Shown here piece by piece: positions 32,229 through 43,533 of a stretch of 64,000 bases of DNA. This DNA comes from Gracilaria domingensis (Eukaryota; Rhodophyta; Florideophyceae; Gracilariales; Gracilariaceae). Numbering within the stretch: the first letter of the stretch is position 1; every line of letters begins with the position of its first letter. The stretch spans positions 1 to 64,000 of the forward strand of contig VCMS01000124.1 in NCBI GenBank assembly GCA_022539475.1, in the 5' to 3' direction. Both the position numbers and the translations under genes were made by a program. The notes beneath the pieces are model-generated. The model did no database searches and had not been told where the DNA came from. It saw nothing but the letters and a program-made list of their open reading frames with translations.

Positions 32229-33818
32229 ATGTCGTCATCCACTCCCACCGGCACTCACTCCAGCTCCGCCGCCTCATCCTCATCAGTCCACCCCCCGTAC
32301 GGCGAACGAGCCTTTCCCTCAACCGTTCGTCAGCCCCTGTTTCACCCAGACCCGCACCGCTACGCTGCTGCCTCATCGCCGCCAGCATTACGCGACGCTG
32401 TGGAAGCCCCATCCGACGGCTTCATCCTCCGATCCCACCATTCTGCGGATGTTCCCCTGGCAACAGCCTTGCGGCCCATCACAGACACATCGAGAGAGGA
32501 ATGGGCGTCATCTCCTCCATGTTCGTCTGCTGTCGCCGCTTCTGGAGCTGAAGCGTTTGCGGAAAACGCGACCGAAGCCGTCTTGCCGGGTCCCCCATAT
32601 ATACCGCCCCAGCGTCCACCCCGCAGTCCAGTCGCGGACCTCCCTCATCCCCGCTGCTACCTCCGCCCCGTGGTCGTGCCCATGCAGCGCACGTATCTCG
32701 TGGCGACATGTCCTTCGCCGCCCATGGCGACACGACGCGGACGAAAGAGAAACGCTGACAGCATTTCCGCTGACAGAACTCAGCGCTCGCAAACTGTCGC
32801 CGCTCCGCTGCCGTCCAACATGGCTCCGTCCGCGCCCAGTTCCAGTTCCTCACCGAAGCGTCGTCGTGTGCACTACGTCGCTCGCCAGCGTTTCGCCTCC
32901 AGTGATAAACTCCGTGAGACGAGCACCGTGCTCGTTTCCCGGCGCGTTAGAGGACGTGAAGCGGCAGAAGAGCCGGGCAGCCGGGTGGTGGAGGAACAAG
33001 GTTTGAGGGCGGTTGGTGATTGTGGGCGTCGCGCCAGACGCGCTTATGTCATCGAAAGCCCATCCTCCTCGGTACAACATGGTGCTTCTCCCGCGGCGGC
33101 CGCTTCTGTCCCGCAGACGGTGGCGGAGCAAGGCGAGCTGGCGGGCGGTGACTCTGGGCGTGGCACGAGATGCGCATACGTCATCGAAAGCCCGTCGTCC
33201 TCTGTGCGACATGGTGGCTCTCCCGCTGCCGCCGCTTCTGTACCCCGCGAGCAGAGCGGCCAGGTTGTGCACAAGCCAATCGCAGAGGCTGTCGGCGAAA
33301 GCGGTGACGCGAGAGGAGCTTCCATGATCGAAAGCCCCCGCTTCTCGGAATACCGCGACGACTCTCACGCGTATGTCGCTGAGGATGCAGGCGCGCATTA
33401 CCGTACAGCGGCGCAAGGCCGGTCGCCTTCAGTGCGCGATGGCGCGCAGGCTGTGCATAGCCCGCGGCGATACGCCGGGCAGGAAGACGACAGCGATGGA
33501 TATCGTGCGTGGGAGGAGGGGGCTGGTGCGGCGACGGCGCGCGGCGAAGAGGCAAGGCGGGCGGGCGGCTTGCGGGCGGTTGCGGGTGTGGGTGCGAACT
33601 GGGGCCGGGATGGGGCGACGGATAGAACGAGCAGCTACTCGTCGTCTTCCTCGGGTGGCAGGGGCTTTGATCGCGTGGTGGAGTGGGCGGCGGCGCCGCT
33701 CGAGAGAGCGCCAGAAGTCTTTGCCGCAAGCGTTCGGCGCGCTTCTGGAGCCGAGGCAGCAGAGTTTGGCTTGGGGTGGTGGCACGGCATGGACGACGGC
33801 GTGGACAGGAGGCGGTGA
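32229..33818 (+). CDS. Ser/Ala-rich repeat protein, intact member of a local multi-copy family
   Basis: The 529-aa protein starts MSSSTP with a long Ser/Ala/Pro-rich region. Two basic, NLS-like patches follow (RRGRKR about 169-174; PKRRR 209-213). The middle contains three imperfect repeats of about 43 residues marked by RRAYVIESPSSSVQHG, RCAYVIESPSSSVRHG and RGASMIESP. The C-terminus is Gly/Arg-rich. No enzymatic domain is recognised; it looks disordered and nuclear. Decayed relatives lie at 46834-48167 and as 5' or 3' pieces near 35530, 36640, 37350 and 42720. The high CpG content makes antisense frames long; the plus frame is supported by the repeats and by the paralogues. Confidence 0.6.
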   Translation: MSSSTPTGTHSSSAASSSSVHPPYGERAFPSTVRQPLFHPDPHRYAAASSPPALRDAVEAPSDGFILRSHHSADVPLATALRPITDTSREEWASSPPCSSAVAASGAEAFAENATEAVLPGPPYIPPQRPPRSPVADLPHPRCYLRPVVVPMQRTYLVATCPSPPMATRRGRKRNADSISADRTQRSQTVAAPLPSNMAPSAPSSSSSPKRRRVHYVARQRFASSDKLRETSTVLVSRRVRGREAAEEPGSRVVEEQGLRAVGDCGRRARRAYVIESPSSSVQHGASPAAAASVPQTVAEQGELAGGDSGRGTRCAYVIESPSSSVRHGGSPAAAASVPREQSGQVVHKPIAEAVGESGDARGASMIESPRFSEYRDDSHAYVAEDAGAHYRTAAQGRSPSVRDGAQAVHSPRRYAGQEDDSDGYRAWEEGAGAATARGEEARRAGGLRAVAGVGANWGRDGATDRTSSYSSSSSGGRGFDRVVEWAAAPLERAPEVFAASVRRASGAEAAEFGLGWWHGMDDGVDRRR

Positions 33819-34821
33819 GGCGGTGTCGAAGACATCCACTTGAATGGGAGCAGTTTGTAGAGAAGAGGTAAAGCGCGTTCAGCTCGCATCCTGATCTCCG
33901 CTGTCCCCCTCAATTTGAAGTGCGCAGCAACAAACAATCTCAGCTGCGCGCGTCCTGACACGCTCCAATTCGAATGGCGCTGTTCCAATTGCCGCGCTCA
34001 CCTTCGCACCTTCTGTCAGCGCCGTGCGGCGGCAGCCATGCAAAGCAATGAATTCGGAAGGTGAGAAGGTGCAGACAGTCCCACGTGTCCACATCCTCGG
34101 TGGTGGCATAGCTGTGGCGCCGAGCGCGATGAAAGCTGCAGCTTCGACGGCGGCTGGAAATAAATTAGCTTTCGAGAATAGCAATTGCGAAATGGTTTCT
34201 GAGCATTTCGCAATACAGAGTATGTCCTGAGGTTTGCTCTTTCTGACGAAGATGGCAGCTTGATGGCAGCTTGATGGCAGCCATTTGTGATATCCTTCCG
34301 TCACACTTCACATTGCTGCGCCCACCGGCAGCGATCAAAGAGCGAAGCTTGTTGTGCTGGTCGCATGTGGCTATAAAGATGCGAATTGGGCGGTTGTCAG
34401 TCCTGGTGGTTGTGTTTTGAGTAAGATAGACATCTGATGGTGCATATAATCACGATGTCGACACGATTCTCGCGCATCGAAGCTAGCACTTGACCATTTG
34501 GCGCGGACGCTACTCTCAACGACGCGTTGGTACTGTGAGTGGTGAACGATACTTGCATTCTGTGGAACGCCTGCTCCCAAAAACCCGTCCTCCATCGTAT
34601 CAAGTTTTACGTCGCGTGAACTACAGGTATAGTGGTTACTCTATCGCACGAAGTGGTAAATTGTGTCACAGCTGCTTCGAGGACGCACTTCACAGTGAAC
34701 AGAACGGGCTCACTCCATTGCCAGGTAGCAAGAGTGACCACAACTTCGTCACTCCCAGATTCGGGTTCAAGACGTCTGGCATCGAACACAATAAGATTCT
34801 CGTGCACGCCGAGCACATTTC
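33819..34821. other. Intergenic; short triplication only
   Basis: No gene is supported. At 34251-34280 an 11-bp unit (GATGGCAGCTT) occurs almost three times. Confidence 0.4.
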
Positions 34822-35526
34822 GCGCCACCTGCTGTCCGTCGATAAGAGCGATGCGCCGAACCGCATCGCGGCCCATAGTGTAGGGGAACAGATATCGCTC
34901 TGTGATGCGCACGTCGCACAGGAACTGCAGAGAGTGAGCTTGGTTTTGTGGTGGCATTGGGCGTTAAGAGCATGCGGACAAAGAAGAGACGAAGAAGCGT
35001 TTCAAAGTTGTGACTCGGCTGAAGTTTTGGTAGGTCTGAGTTCCAAGACCCTGGCAACGGAGAAAGACTGCAACAGTATGGCGTCCACGACGGCAACCAA
35101 TGAGGCGGTGGCAACAAGTTGCGGATAAGATACGAAGGTAAACTGCCCTTGCCCTGCGTGAGAGACGCCCAAAGTAGCCCAACACAGTCAAATGGAAGCA
35201 ATTTAATCAATTTCCCGCAGATATTTGCAATTCAGAGCGCGTACAACTCGCAACTGCCTGGCCACCTGTTCCACGTTGACCCTGCTGTCGCCAGGAATTG
35301 TGCTTTGCGCCAACTGCGCCGAAACAGCAACAGCTCCGCGGATCCAAAGTGGCAATGGCACGCGCGCGTTGGGATAGAGCGGCCTGCCTTACGGTGGCAG
35401 CAAGCCATCAGACGCTAGCGCGTTTGCCACGTCCTACTGCCGCACCCCGCCCTCCTTCCCCTCCTTCCCTCCATCACATTCAGTCTACCTGGCGCCACAT
35501 TCTCACCTTCTCATCCAATGTGTGTT

Positions 35527-35630
35527 CACCCACACGCACGGCCAGCCACTCCAGCTCCGCCGCCTCATCTTCATCACTCCGCGCGCAGTACAGCGATGTT
35601 TCCCACTCTCTTGTGAGTGCTGAAAAGTAA
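35527..35630 (+). pseudogene. 5' remnant of the Ser/Ala-rich gene family (in repeat copy 1)
   Basis: The DNA closely matches the start of the gene at 32229 (CACTCCAGCTCCGCCGCCTC, then a Ser-coding run) but the frame stops at 35630 after SHSLVSAEK. Only the first ~35 codons of the family are kept. Confidence 0.65.
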
Positions 35631-35712
35631 GCCAGGGGCAGCTGCGATAGATGCCCGCCCCTGGCAGTATTGTTGTTTGCATGCTGCGAAATCGTCGCAG
35701 TAAACATACCCA

Positions 35713-35747
35713 CTGTACAAGAAGATAGACCATATCTTCTTGTACAG
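35713..35747. repeat. Conserved hairpin in repeat copy 1
   Basis: Perfect 15-bp arms (35713-35727 and 35733-35747) enclose a 5-nt loop. The same place in copy 2 (42908-42955) has the outer stem conserved and a longer inner part. Confidence 0.75.
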
Positions 35748-35852
35748 CCGCCAGCAACGCGAGTAAGTACTACCAGTGTTCGCACTCGCGTGTGCAGATC
35801 CCGCTCTGATCTCCCGACATCCATCTCCTTACTATCCTCCCAGTCTCGTATT

Positions 35853-36022
35853 CTTCTTCTTCTTTAATGCGGACAACATCCTCTAATTCCTAGGATGTAG
35901 TAAAACTATCATTACAGAAAGTTTTCTCTCGTCAGAAAGGCCAGCAATCTATGTGGGTGTTGTCTAATCAAGTCAGGAAGAGTAAGGTTTTGACGCTCAG
36001 CTACTGGTGGGAGTGTTTCTCG
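35853..36022 (-). mobile_element. 5'-truncated LINE insertion, 170 bp, with 11-bp target duplication
   Basis: Read on minus, the insert ends a reading frame with LPDLIRQHP, LLAFLTREN and a stop, then an untranslated tail and ATTAAAGAAGAAGAAG. The same protein ending and tail occur in the LINE remnant at 62400-62945. AGTCTCGTATT flanks it on both sides (35842-35852 and 36023-36033), while the sister repeat has a single copy at 43050-43060. Target-primed reverse transcription explains the short 5'-truncated insert. Confidence 0.88.
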
Positions 36023-36212
36023 AGTCTCGTATTGCCCAGTACGAAAATAGACACCACGCACTTTGTCGATGTTTCTCCTCTGATTGTGGGCTGCGTTGAG
36101 CTGCCCCGACAGCGAGTCGCGCGACTTGATCCGGCGCCACACGCGATCGACATGAGCACCCGTGAGTTTTACACTTGTATGTGGCAACAGCTCAATAGGC
36201 ACGCAGTCGCCA

Positions 36213-38816
36213 GAAAGCTTGCGCCCCTTCGTTCGGCTTTCATACCTTGGCAGGGAGCTTAACCTACGGCGACTCAAGCCCCGCCTCTCACATTCAGGTC
36301 AATTTGCGGTGATGCAGGTCATCTCGGCGCTCTCATCGCGAGACAGTGGCGAGGACTATATCCAGCTGCCGCTACCGTCACTGGAACCAGGACTGAGTAT
36401 TCGCGCTGCACTCTATGCAATATCGGAAAAACTCCCGCACTGACTTGCTCCTTGTCCAAAGCGTTTCCGTGAGTGGTGTCCTGCGTCCCGCCAGGTGGAA
36501 TTTCAGCGTAACACATGCTTGTTGAAGCTGCTCCAAAGCGTTGTACTAAGATTTGTGTTCATGTCCTCCGCTTTGGTTCACGGTATTGCAAAGACCGCGA
36601 GCACACTTAGCGAACAGATGCTGCCGGGCTTGTGCACGGCGGAGCGGACGAACGCGTTCTTTCCGCTGGTACCGCGGCCAGCGGGGGAGCGACGCGCGCT
36701 GCATGACGTGCGGCGCGGCGCGGCTCGGAGGGCGTCGGCGTCGTGGAGGAGGTTGACCCTCGACTTGACGTTCTGAGCGGACGGTGGTGGTCACTGCAAT
36801 TGAAGTTTCGAGGACCGACGGCAGTAAATTACCTTTAGCAAATTGCAATTACATTATTTGCACTTCACGAAAGTGACCGATCGCGTGTCGTGCGTGGAAG
36901 AAGTGGCCGCTGTCAGTCGTCCAAGTCGTCGCCCTCCAGTCGTCTTCGTCAGCCGCTCCCCAGCACGCCTGTCGTCGCGAAAGCCGCCACGCGTACTGCT
37001 GACTGCTCGCTGTTTGCGATTGGCTCGGCCCGCGACGCGAGAAGTGAAACGAGTACGAGCGATGTTCTCGAAACCAGAGCAACGCCAGTGACGAAAGCGC
37101 AGCACTGGTTGCTGGCCACCGCTGGTCAAGGCTTAGCATTGACAGATATGTATGGGATTCACAGTGCGCTCATTCACGTACGCAAGTCTCGCAGAATTAA
37201 ATCAAGAGGCGGCGGCAGCTTTTGAAGTCCAATAGGAGGTTTGCGTGAGGTGCAGCGACGCATTTCCTCACAAAGATGGAAATGTAGGCATTGGAGGTTC
37301 GCAGGACACAGACCGAAAGGGAATGCAGACGCCTGACAAGCAGTTATGGTCCTTGACGGAAGTGCTATGGTCGGGCGTGATGCAATGACTCTGCTTAAAC
37401 AGTTCGAGCGGTCTCGTTTGTCGCGTGTTGTAGAAAGATTGTGACAAGATAGGGTAAATTGCGAATTAAATGTGCTTCAAGGCTGTGTGGATCGCGAACG
37501 ACGGCCGTGAAAGGGGCCGAAACCATTGCAAGTTTCGGCACATTTGTTTCGATGGCCAGAACGAATCGCCATCGCTGTTGTTCTTATTTGCAGTCATTCT
37601 GCGACTTTAACGGAGAATGAGCTCAAATCCGAACAACAGTGACGGCGTTTCGTTTTGCCCAATTTCGGTTGATTCAAGTACAGCGGAATGGGGGCTTGAT
37701 GAATAGACGGATTAGAAAAGAAAGAAGAATAGAGGCGCAAGAGGATTTGTTACTGCTTCACGCAGCGAAACGGCAAGACAACCGCAGCACCGCGTCGGTC
37801 CACAACGCCCCCAACATCTGCTCTGCGCCACACAACGGAAGCGCGTCTACGGCAGGGGCGTATTGGTGACTACTTGTAGTCAGAGGCCAAAAGTCAAGAA
37901 GTCAGGCGTATTTGGCTGTAGTCGCCCCTGTAGTAGTCAGTGGTAGTCAACAGGCAATCATTGGCCAAGCACATGAATTGTTTAGTTTGTATGTGTAACT
38001 CACTGCTCTAAAATCTTGTTTGCGAGCTTTAGAACAGTCCTACGAAACGCTGATGCCTTTGGATCGAGCAAAGAGCTTTGAGGCTAACATGGTGTTTGTA
38101 TCTCAGAATGAACAAAAGACCTTATAATCTCCGTCATTTCCAAAGTTCCAGACAATAGAAACTGTCTTTGATGGCCTTCAATGCGACCTATGTCGCTGAA
38201 GAGAAGTTGGGTTGACTCTAACGGGAGATCTAGACAGCTTGACTACTTTTATGACTACACTTCAGATCTAAGAAGTCACGGAGTCATAGTCATGTGAAAA
38301 ATGGCCGTAGTCAGCCAGTCATCGATTCGGGCCTGGTCTACGGACGTGCTCGACGACGCTCAAAAGCGCGGCAACGACAGCCCCGAGTCGGCGGTCTGCC
38401 TCACACACGGACGCGCGTCCAGGAAAGCATTGAGGGCCTTCCAAGCAAGCGTCCCAGCCAAACCAGCCGTACCAGCTGTGCCCCTCCTCGGATTACATTA
38501 TTCCTTTTCAGTGGAATCGACTGTAGATCATAATGGAAAGAAATGACAAAAGCATTCAGATAGAGATAGAGAACTGTGCGATGACACCAACGCACGTTGA
38601 TGCAGAACGATTCACTTCAAGAAATCCGATTTCGGGTGGTGTCCCTCTTCTCCGAACACTTCACAACCACAGTACATGTTCTACAACATATTGTTCCTCT
38701 CCTTGTGTGTAGTATATCAATATAACGCATCAAGCAAAACATAAGTCTCACTTTGGACCTCAGTTTCTCCTCACTACCAAAGAAGAAGAGCAGGCTAACA
38801 TTCATTGTGCAGCCCT
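36213..38816. other. Gene-poor stretch with 3' remnants of the Ser/Ala-rich family
   Basis: Two weak traces are seen on plus. AERTNAFFPLVPRP at about 36640-36690 resembles SERLYAYFPLTLRP of the decayed copy at 46834-48167. VLWSGVMQ followed by a stop near 37355-37380 resembles ALWSGVIQQ there. Order and spacing are disturbed. The rest (37400-38816) shows no supported gene. Confidence 0.4.
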
Positions 38817-40596
38817 TTACACTCCGAACCGCAAAGCAAAAGCAAGGACTGCCTCTTCCAACCCGCTGCCGTACCTAGCGGCCAACGCTGTGAACATCAA
38901 CCCACCAGAGTTTGACTTCAGAAGCTTCCCTCTAACGTATCTGGGACTGTTCACTTGGTGAACCTTCTCCGAGCATTCTACGAGCTCGCAGTACCGTCTC
39001 ATCATCATTGGTTTGTCCTCATATTTAACGATATGACCTGGCGTGGCACAGCTGTTATTTTCGTCACAAAGAACCCGAGCCAATCTGTTCTTCGGGTACA
39101 TGACTTCCTCTGGCGATAATGCAGTCAAATGATGAGATGATATACAAACATCTGTGTTCTCCACTTCCATCAGGCATCTGGCAGTTCCATCAATCTCAAC
39201 ACATATCCTATTTGGTCCGCAATCGCCATTGCTTTCACATTCGTCATCAATAGAAGGAGTTGAACTAATTTCCCCACTTGGAGTTTCAGGAGGACCGGTT
39301 GACGTTGGAGTGGGAACAGGATCCGAATCGCTACCGAACTGCACCTTATTCGCAACACATACCTCCCCGGAAAACAATTCCGGGTGCACATCGCAGCGTT
39401 CGCCTACATCACAGTCATTATCGGAAGTACATATTGGAGGCTCTAGACTGGCACAAAAACATTCACCCTCCCCAGCGCATTCGGAAACACCTTCATCCAC
39501 AAAAACTAAACAGATACGATCTCCCGCACATTCGGAAGTCGTGGAGCATGTTTCAAAGTTCAGTTTGTCTCCCGTGGATGTAGAGATAGTGTTGTCATTT
39601 CCTGGAGAACTTGGTTCTTCTGGTCCGGCATCTGTAGCACTTTCTATCTCATTCGAAACACACAACAAATTAATATCGATTCCCGCAGGTTCAACACAGC
39701 GTTCGCCTTCCTCACAGTCATCATCGAAAGTACAAATTGGAGGCTCCAGAGGCCCACAAAAGCAGTCATCCTGCACGGTGCAGAGGTCAACAAATCCCTC
39801 ATCCGTAAAACCTAGACAGAAACGATTTCCTGCACATTCAGAAGCGGAGAAGCATGGTTCGAAATTCAGTTTGTCCCCCGTGGATGTAGAGATAGCGTTG
39901 CCACTTCCTGGAGAACTTGGTTCTTCCAGTCCGGCATCTGTAGCACTTTCTATCTCATTCGAAACACACAACGAATTAAAATCGATTCCCGGAAGTTCAA
40001 CACAGCGTTCGCCTTCATCACAGTCATCATCGGAAGTACATATTGGAGGCTCTAGAGGCCCACAAAAGCAGTCATCCTGCCCGGTGCATTCTTCAGGAAC
40101 TCCCTCATCCGTAAAACTTAGACAGAAACGATCTCCCGCACATTCAGAAGTCGAGAAGCATGGTTCGAAATTCAGTTTTCCATCTGTTGCTATTTCAGAA
40201 TCATTAAGTGACTGGCGATGAAAGAAATCCAGAAGCCTGTATTGTGACTTGAGAGTCTTCACACTTGATGCATCTATTTGTTTCGAAAGAAAATCTTGAG
40301 GAAGGCAAAGGAATGACACCATAATCATATTACATTAGTGTTTGAAAACGTTTCTGCGCTAAGCATTGTAAGGGAATTGTTCGGAAAAACTTACTGGAAG
40401 TAGATGCAGTTAATTGCGAGACAGACTGAGATTTCTCGGTTGTGCTCGACGGTCCGTCGCTTGGGTCTGAACTTCTTCTAAAGCGCTTGAGGTGTGAAAC
40501 GTTGAAGGGCGCCTGGCGAATATGGTGGCGGGCAGTTGTGTCTTGGAAGGGTAGAAGAATGAGAGCAGACAAAAATAGTTTCAGAGAAAGAGCCAT
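38817..40596 (-). CDS. Secreted modular Cys-rich repeat protein (two exons)
   Basis: Exon 1 (40596-40395) encodes a signal peptide (MALSLKLFLSALILLPFQDT). A 205-nt intron (40394-40190) with a strong GTAAGT donor and ATAG acceptor follows; exon 2 (40189-38817) continues in frame, total 524 aa. Splicing restores the sequence STTDGKLNFEPCF, matching the STSTGDKLNFE lead of the later repeats. Three repeats of about 90 residues follow, each with the pattern FEPCFS.SECAG.R.C, D.CFC, PPICTSD.DCD.GERC. A shorter Cys cluster (CESNGDCGPNRIC) and a Cys-poor C-terminal domain come after. All this suggests an extracellular, disulphide-rich protein, perhaps cell-wall or protease-inhibitor related; no family is firmly recognised. 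TTTAAAAG lies about 65 bp upstream. Confidence 0.8.
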
Positions 40597-41910
40597 GATT
40601 GTTTATGTTTCTTGAAAGGAACATCGATAGTCGAGGGGGTCAAGCTGAGGCAGAGAAATGTTGCTTTTAAAGATATCTATGGCGGTCGTTCGCTCAGTCG
40701 TCAGAGAGCCTTCACAGTGTATCCGAACAGGTACACTCCTGAGACTCTTGTTTGACTTCATTAAAGAGATGCTTTCAGCAGTAGTCAGGGGGCCGCTCTG
40801 CTCCATGCAAAACCAAGATGTGTTCGAGAGGATGCGTAAAGTTGGGTTTTCTATTCAACCCTTTCTTCTGCTTTAATCTAGATACACGAATATTCGACGG
40901 GACCCATCTAAAGAGCTCCATTTCCACCCGACATGGAGAAAGTAAGCGCACTCATCTGCGCTGGATCACTTGTTCACGGTGAGTCTCAAGACATTTTTTA
41001 TACACCCACACGAATTTTTATGCCACTATGATTCAATCGAAGCAAACTCTGCAGGTTTCAACCTCTCTGCCAGGATTTCGTGCCGGTTTAGGTCTTTAAG
41101 AAAAGCCGTCGTGCTCTTTTCGTGGGGTTTGTCTTTAAACAGCCAGAATCCCGAAGTGAGGCAACAAGATGGTCTATCCTTCTAGCACCTGTCTCTACTT
41201 GAGGCAAGATACGTTTACGATATCTTCTCCGAACACGTATCTCACTTACCAGGAAGAGCTACCGCCAGTGCGGAACCAAAAATATTTCCTGGATCCCAGT
41301 GCAATTGTGATGATCCCAGTAGGACGTGTTAGGCGAGCAGTAGAAGGGTAAGGCTATTCTCCACCATTCATTTCGAATCGGTGAAGTTCATAATGCTTAC
41401 TATGTGGGTACTGCAAGTTTGTGTAGCTGAAGGCACAAAGTTGTGTACAAAAAGACTGCATCGACTTGCCAACAATTTGCCATGCGAACACATGTTTCAC
41501 GATTTGAATATCAAGTGGAACGATATAGAACGGAACCTCAGGTATTCCTGCGTTCGTGTCCTGTGTTCCCAGATAACTGCGATGACTCACGAGAACAGCT
41601 CCAGACCCGAACATGTTGTCATGATCTCGTGATATCATTCTTGTTCTCATATCGCGCAAAGTTAGTGCGTGCTTGGAAAGCGCGCAACAGCTAAAGAGCC
41701 CTCCGAGTTGGCATTGCCAACAAGACTACTGCTACAACAGGCTTCTTCGATAGTGAGCGAGTGGTGCGCTGCTTTCGAGCGTTGCGAGTGCTCGGTCTGT
41801 AGCTAGTTCTTCCTCAACATCTTTGATTTTTACACTTGAAGGGTACTGGACTAATAGTGATGATATTTTATTGGAGCAGGCAGGAGCAGAACGCAAATGC
41901 AGTGATGACT
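40597..41910. other. Intergenic, no gene seen
   Basis: Several short frames occur on both strands, none with recognisable content. The first 100 bp are the likely promoter of the Cys-rich gene. Confidence 0.45.
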
Positions 41911-42715
41911 ACGTTTCGCGCCACCTGCTGTCCGTGGGTAAGAGGGATGCGCCGAACGGCATCGCGGCCCGTGGTGGAGGGGAACAGGTATCGCAGGAAC
42001 TGTGGCGAGTGAGCGTGGCTCTGTGGCGGTGGTGCACCGCATCGCAGTGCGCACTGCTGCGTGTGGGAGAGCTGAAAGACGAGGAGGAGGAATGCAAACT
42101 GTGCGCGTGTGCGGGACGTTTGTAGTTGAGAGAAAGAATTTGGACACGAATAGCAAGCGGACAAAGAAGAGACGGAAGAGCTGAGACTCGGCTGATTTTT
42201 TGTTAGCTTCAGACGGCAAAGACGGAAACGGTATGGCTTTGTGGGCGCCAACCGAGGCGGCGGCAACAATCCAAATTGCAGAGCAGGTACGAAGGACAGC
42301 TGCTCTTGCCCTAGGCTGGAGATGGCATCTCATTGCAGACACTACCTTTGGATGCATCTCCGAGATGCCCTCAAGGGTAGTGTATGCAATTCGACCAATT
42401 TGCCGCAGATATTCGAAATGTAGAGCGTGTTCAACTCTGGCCACCTGTGCCTCGTTGACCCTGCTGTCTCCTGGCATCGTGGTTTGGGCCGACATGCGCC
42501 AAAACAGCAACAGCTCCCCGAGCCTCGGTGAGAATGGCGCGCGCGCGTTGGGACACAGCGCCCTTCACTACGGCGGCAGCAAGCCATCAGACGCTAGCGC
42601 ATTCGACGCGTCCTACTGCCGCACCCCGCCCTCCCGCCGCATCCTTTCTCCTTCCCCTCCTTCCCTCCAGTACATTCAGTCCACTTGGCGCCTCATTCTC
42701 ACCTACTCATCCAAT

Positions 42716-42826
42716 GGGTGTTCACCCACTCGCACAGCCAGCCACCGCACCTCTGCCGCCTCATCTTCATCACTCCGCTCGCAGTACAGCGATGTTTTCC
42801 ACTCTCTTGTGAGTTCTGCAAAGTAA
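42716..42826 (+). pseudogene. 5' remnant of the Ser/Ala-rich gene family (in repeat copy 2)
   Basis: Resembles the start of the gene at 32229 and the remnant at 35527. The frame closes after HSLVSSAK at 42826. Confidence 0.6.
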
Positions 42827-42907
42827 GCCAAGGGCAGCTGCGATAGATGCCCGCCCCTGGTACTATTGTTGTTTGCATGCTGCGATATCGTGGTAGTAAA
42901 CATACCC

Positions 42908-42955
42908 ACTGTACAAGAAGATGGACCATAATATGGTACTATCTTCTTGTACAGT
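42908..42955. repeat. Conserved hairpin in repeat copy 2
   Basis: The outer stem ACTGTACAAGAAGAT pairs with ATCTTCTTGTACAGT, with an inner GGACCATA/TATGGTAC extension. It corresponds to the hairpin at 35713-35747. Confidence 0.75.
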
Positions 42956-43533
42956 CGCCAGCAACGCAGAGTAAGTACTACCAGTGTACGCACACGCGTG
43001 TGCAGATCCCGCTCTGATCTCCCGACATCCATCTCCTTACTATCCTCCCAGTCTCGTATTGCCCAGTACGGAAACACACACCACGCACTTTGTCCATGTT
43101 TCTCCGCTAGTTGCGGACTGCGTTGAGCAGCTCCGATAACGAGTCGTGTGACTTTATCAGGCGCCACACGCGATCGACATGAGCACCCGAGAGTTTTACA
43201 CCTGTATGTGGCAACAGCTCAATAGGCATGCAGTCGCCAAAGACATGATTGCATCAATCCAAGTACTACCCACAAAGAGCAACAACACACACCGATTCAA
43301 GGTTCCAATACTGCCGATCGGCGTGTCGCGTGAGATTCAGCAGTTGACTCACAACCTAAGTGATACGCTCGCTCAGCTCGACACGATGACAGTCATTGGA
43401 CTGCTGTAGCGAACGTGAGCTGCTCAGAACTCCAGCAACATAAAGGATAATCATAAATCGATCAGAAAACGTCAGTTTCGTCACCCAACACCTTGTAGAT
43501 GCTTCGTTCGAGTCTTGCAAAAGCGTCGCTACA

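Larger units (their letters stand above)
34822..36212. repeat. Dispersed repeat, copy 1 (with LINE insertion)
   Basis: This stretch aligns with 41911-43242 from TTTCGCGCCACCTGCTGTCC to CAACAGCTCAATAGGCACGC. The alignment includes a GCAGCAAGCCATCAGACGCT segment, a remnant of the start of the Ser/Ala-rich gene (35527-35630), a conserved hairpin and a shared 3' part. A 170-bp block at 35853-36022 is absent from the other copy. Confidence 0.85.
41911..43242. repeat. Dispersed repeat, copy 2 (empty LINE site)
   Basis: Aligns with 34822-36212. It keeps the uninterrupted AGTCTCGTATTGCCCAGTAC (43050 onward) where copy 1 has a LINE insert, and a remnant start of the Ser/Ala-rich gene at 42716-42826. 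Confidence 0.85.

Noticed and set aside
32850-33839. Minus and alternate plus ORFs over the Ser/Ala-rich gene
   Set aside because: GC-rich shadows; only the 32229 frame has internal repeats shared with the paralogue.
39154-40221. 355-aa ORF on plus
   Set aside because: Antisense to the Cys-rich repeat gene; its length is a by-product of the repeats. The minus frame has a signal peptide, Cys pattern and splice sites.
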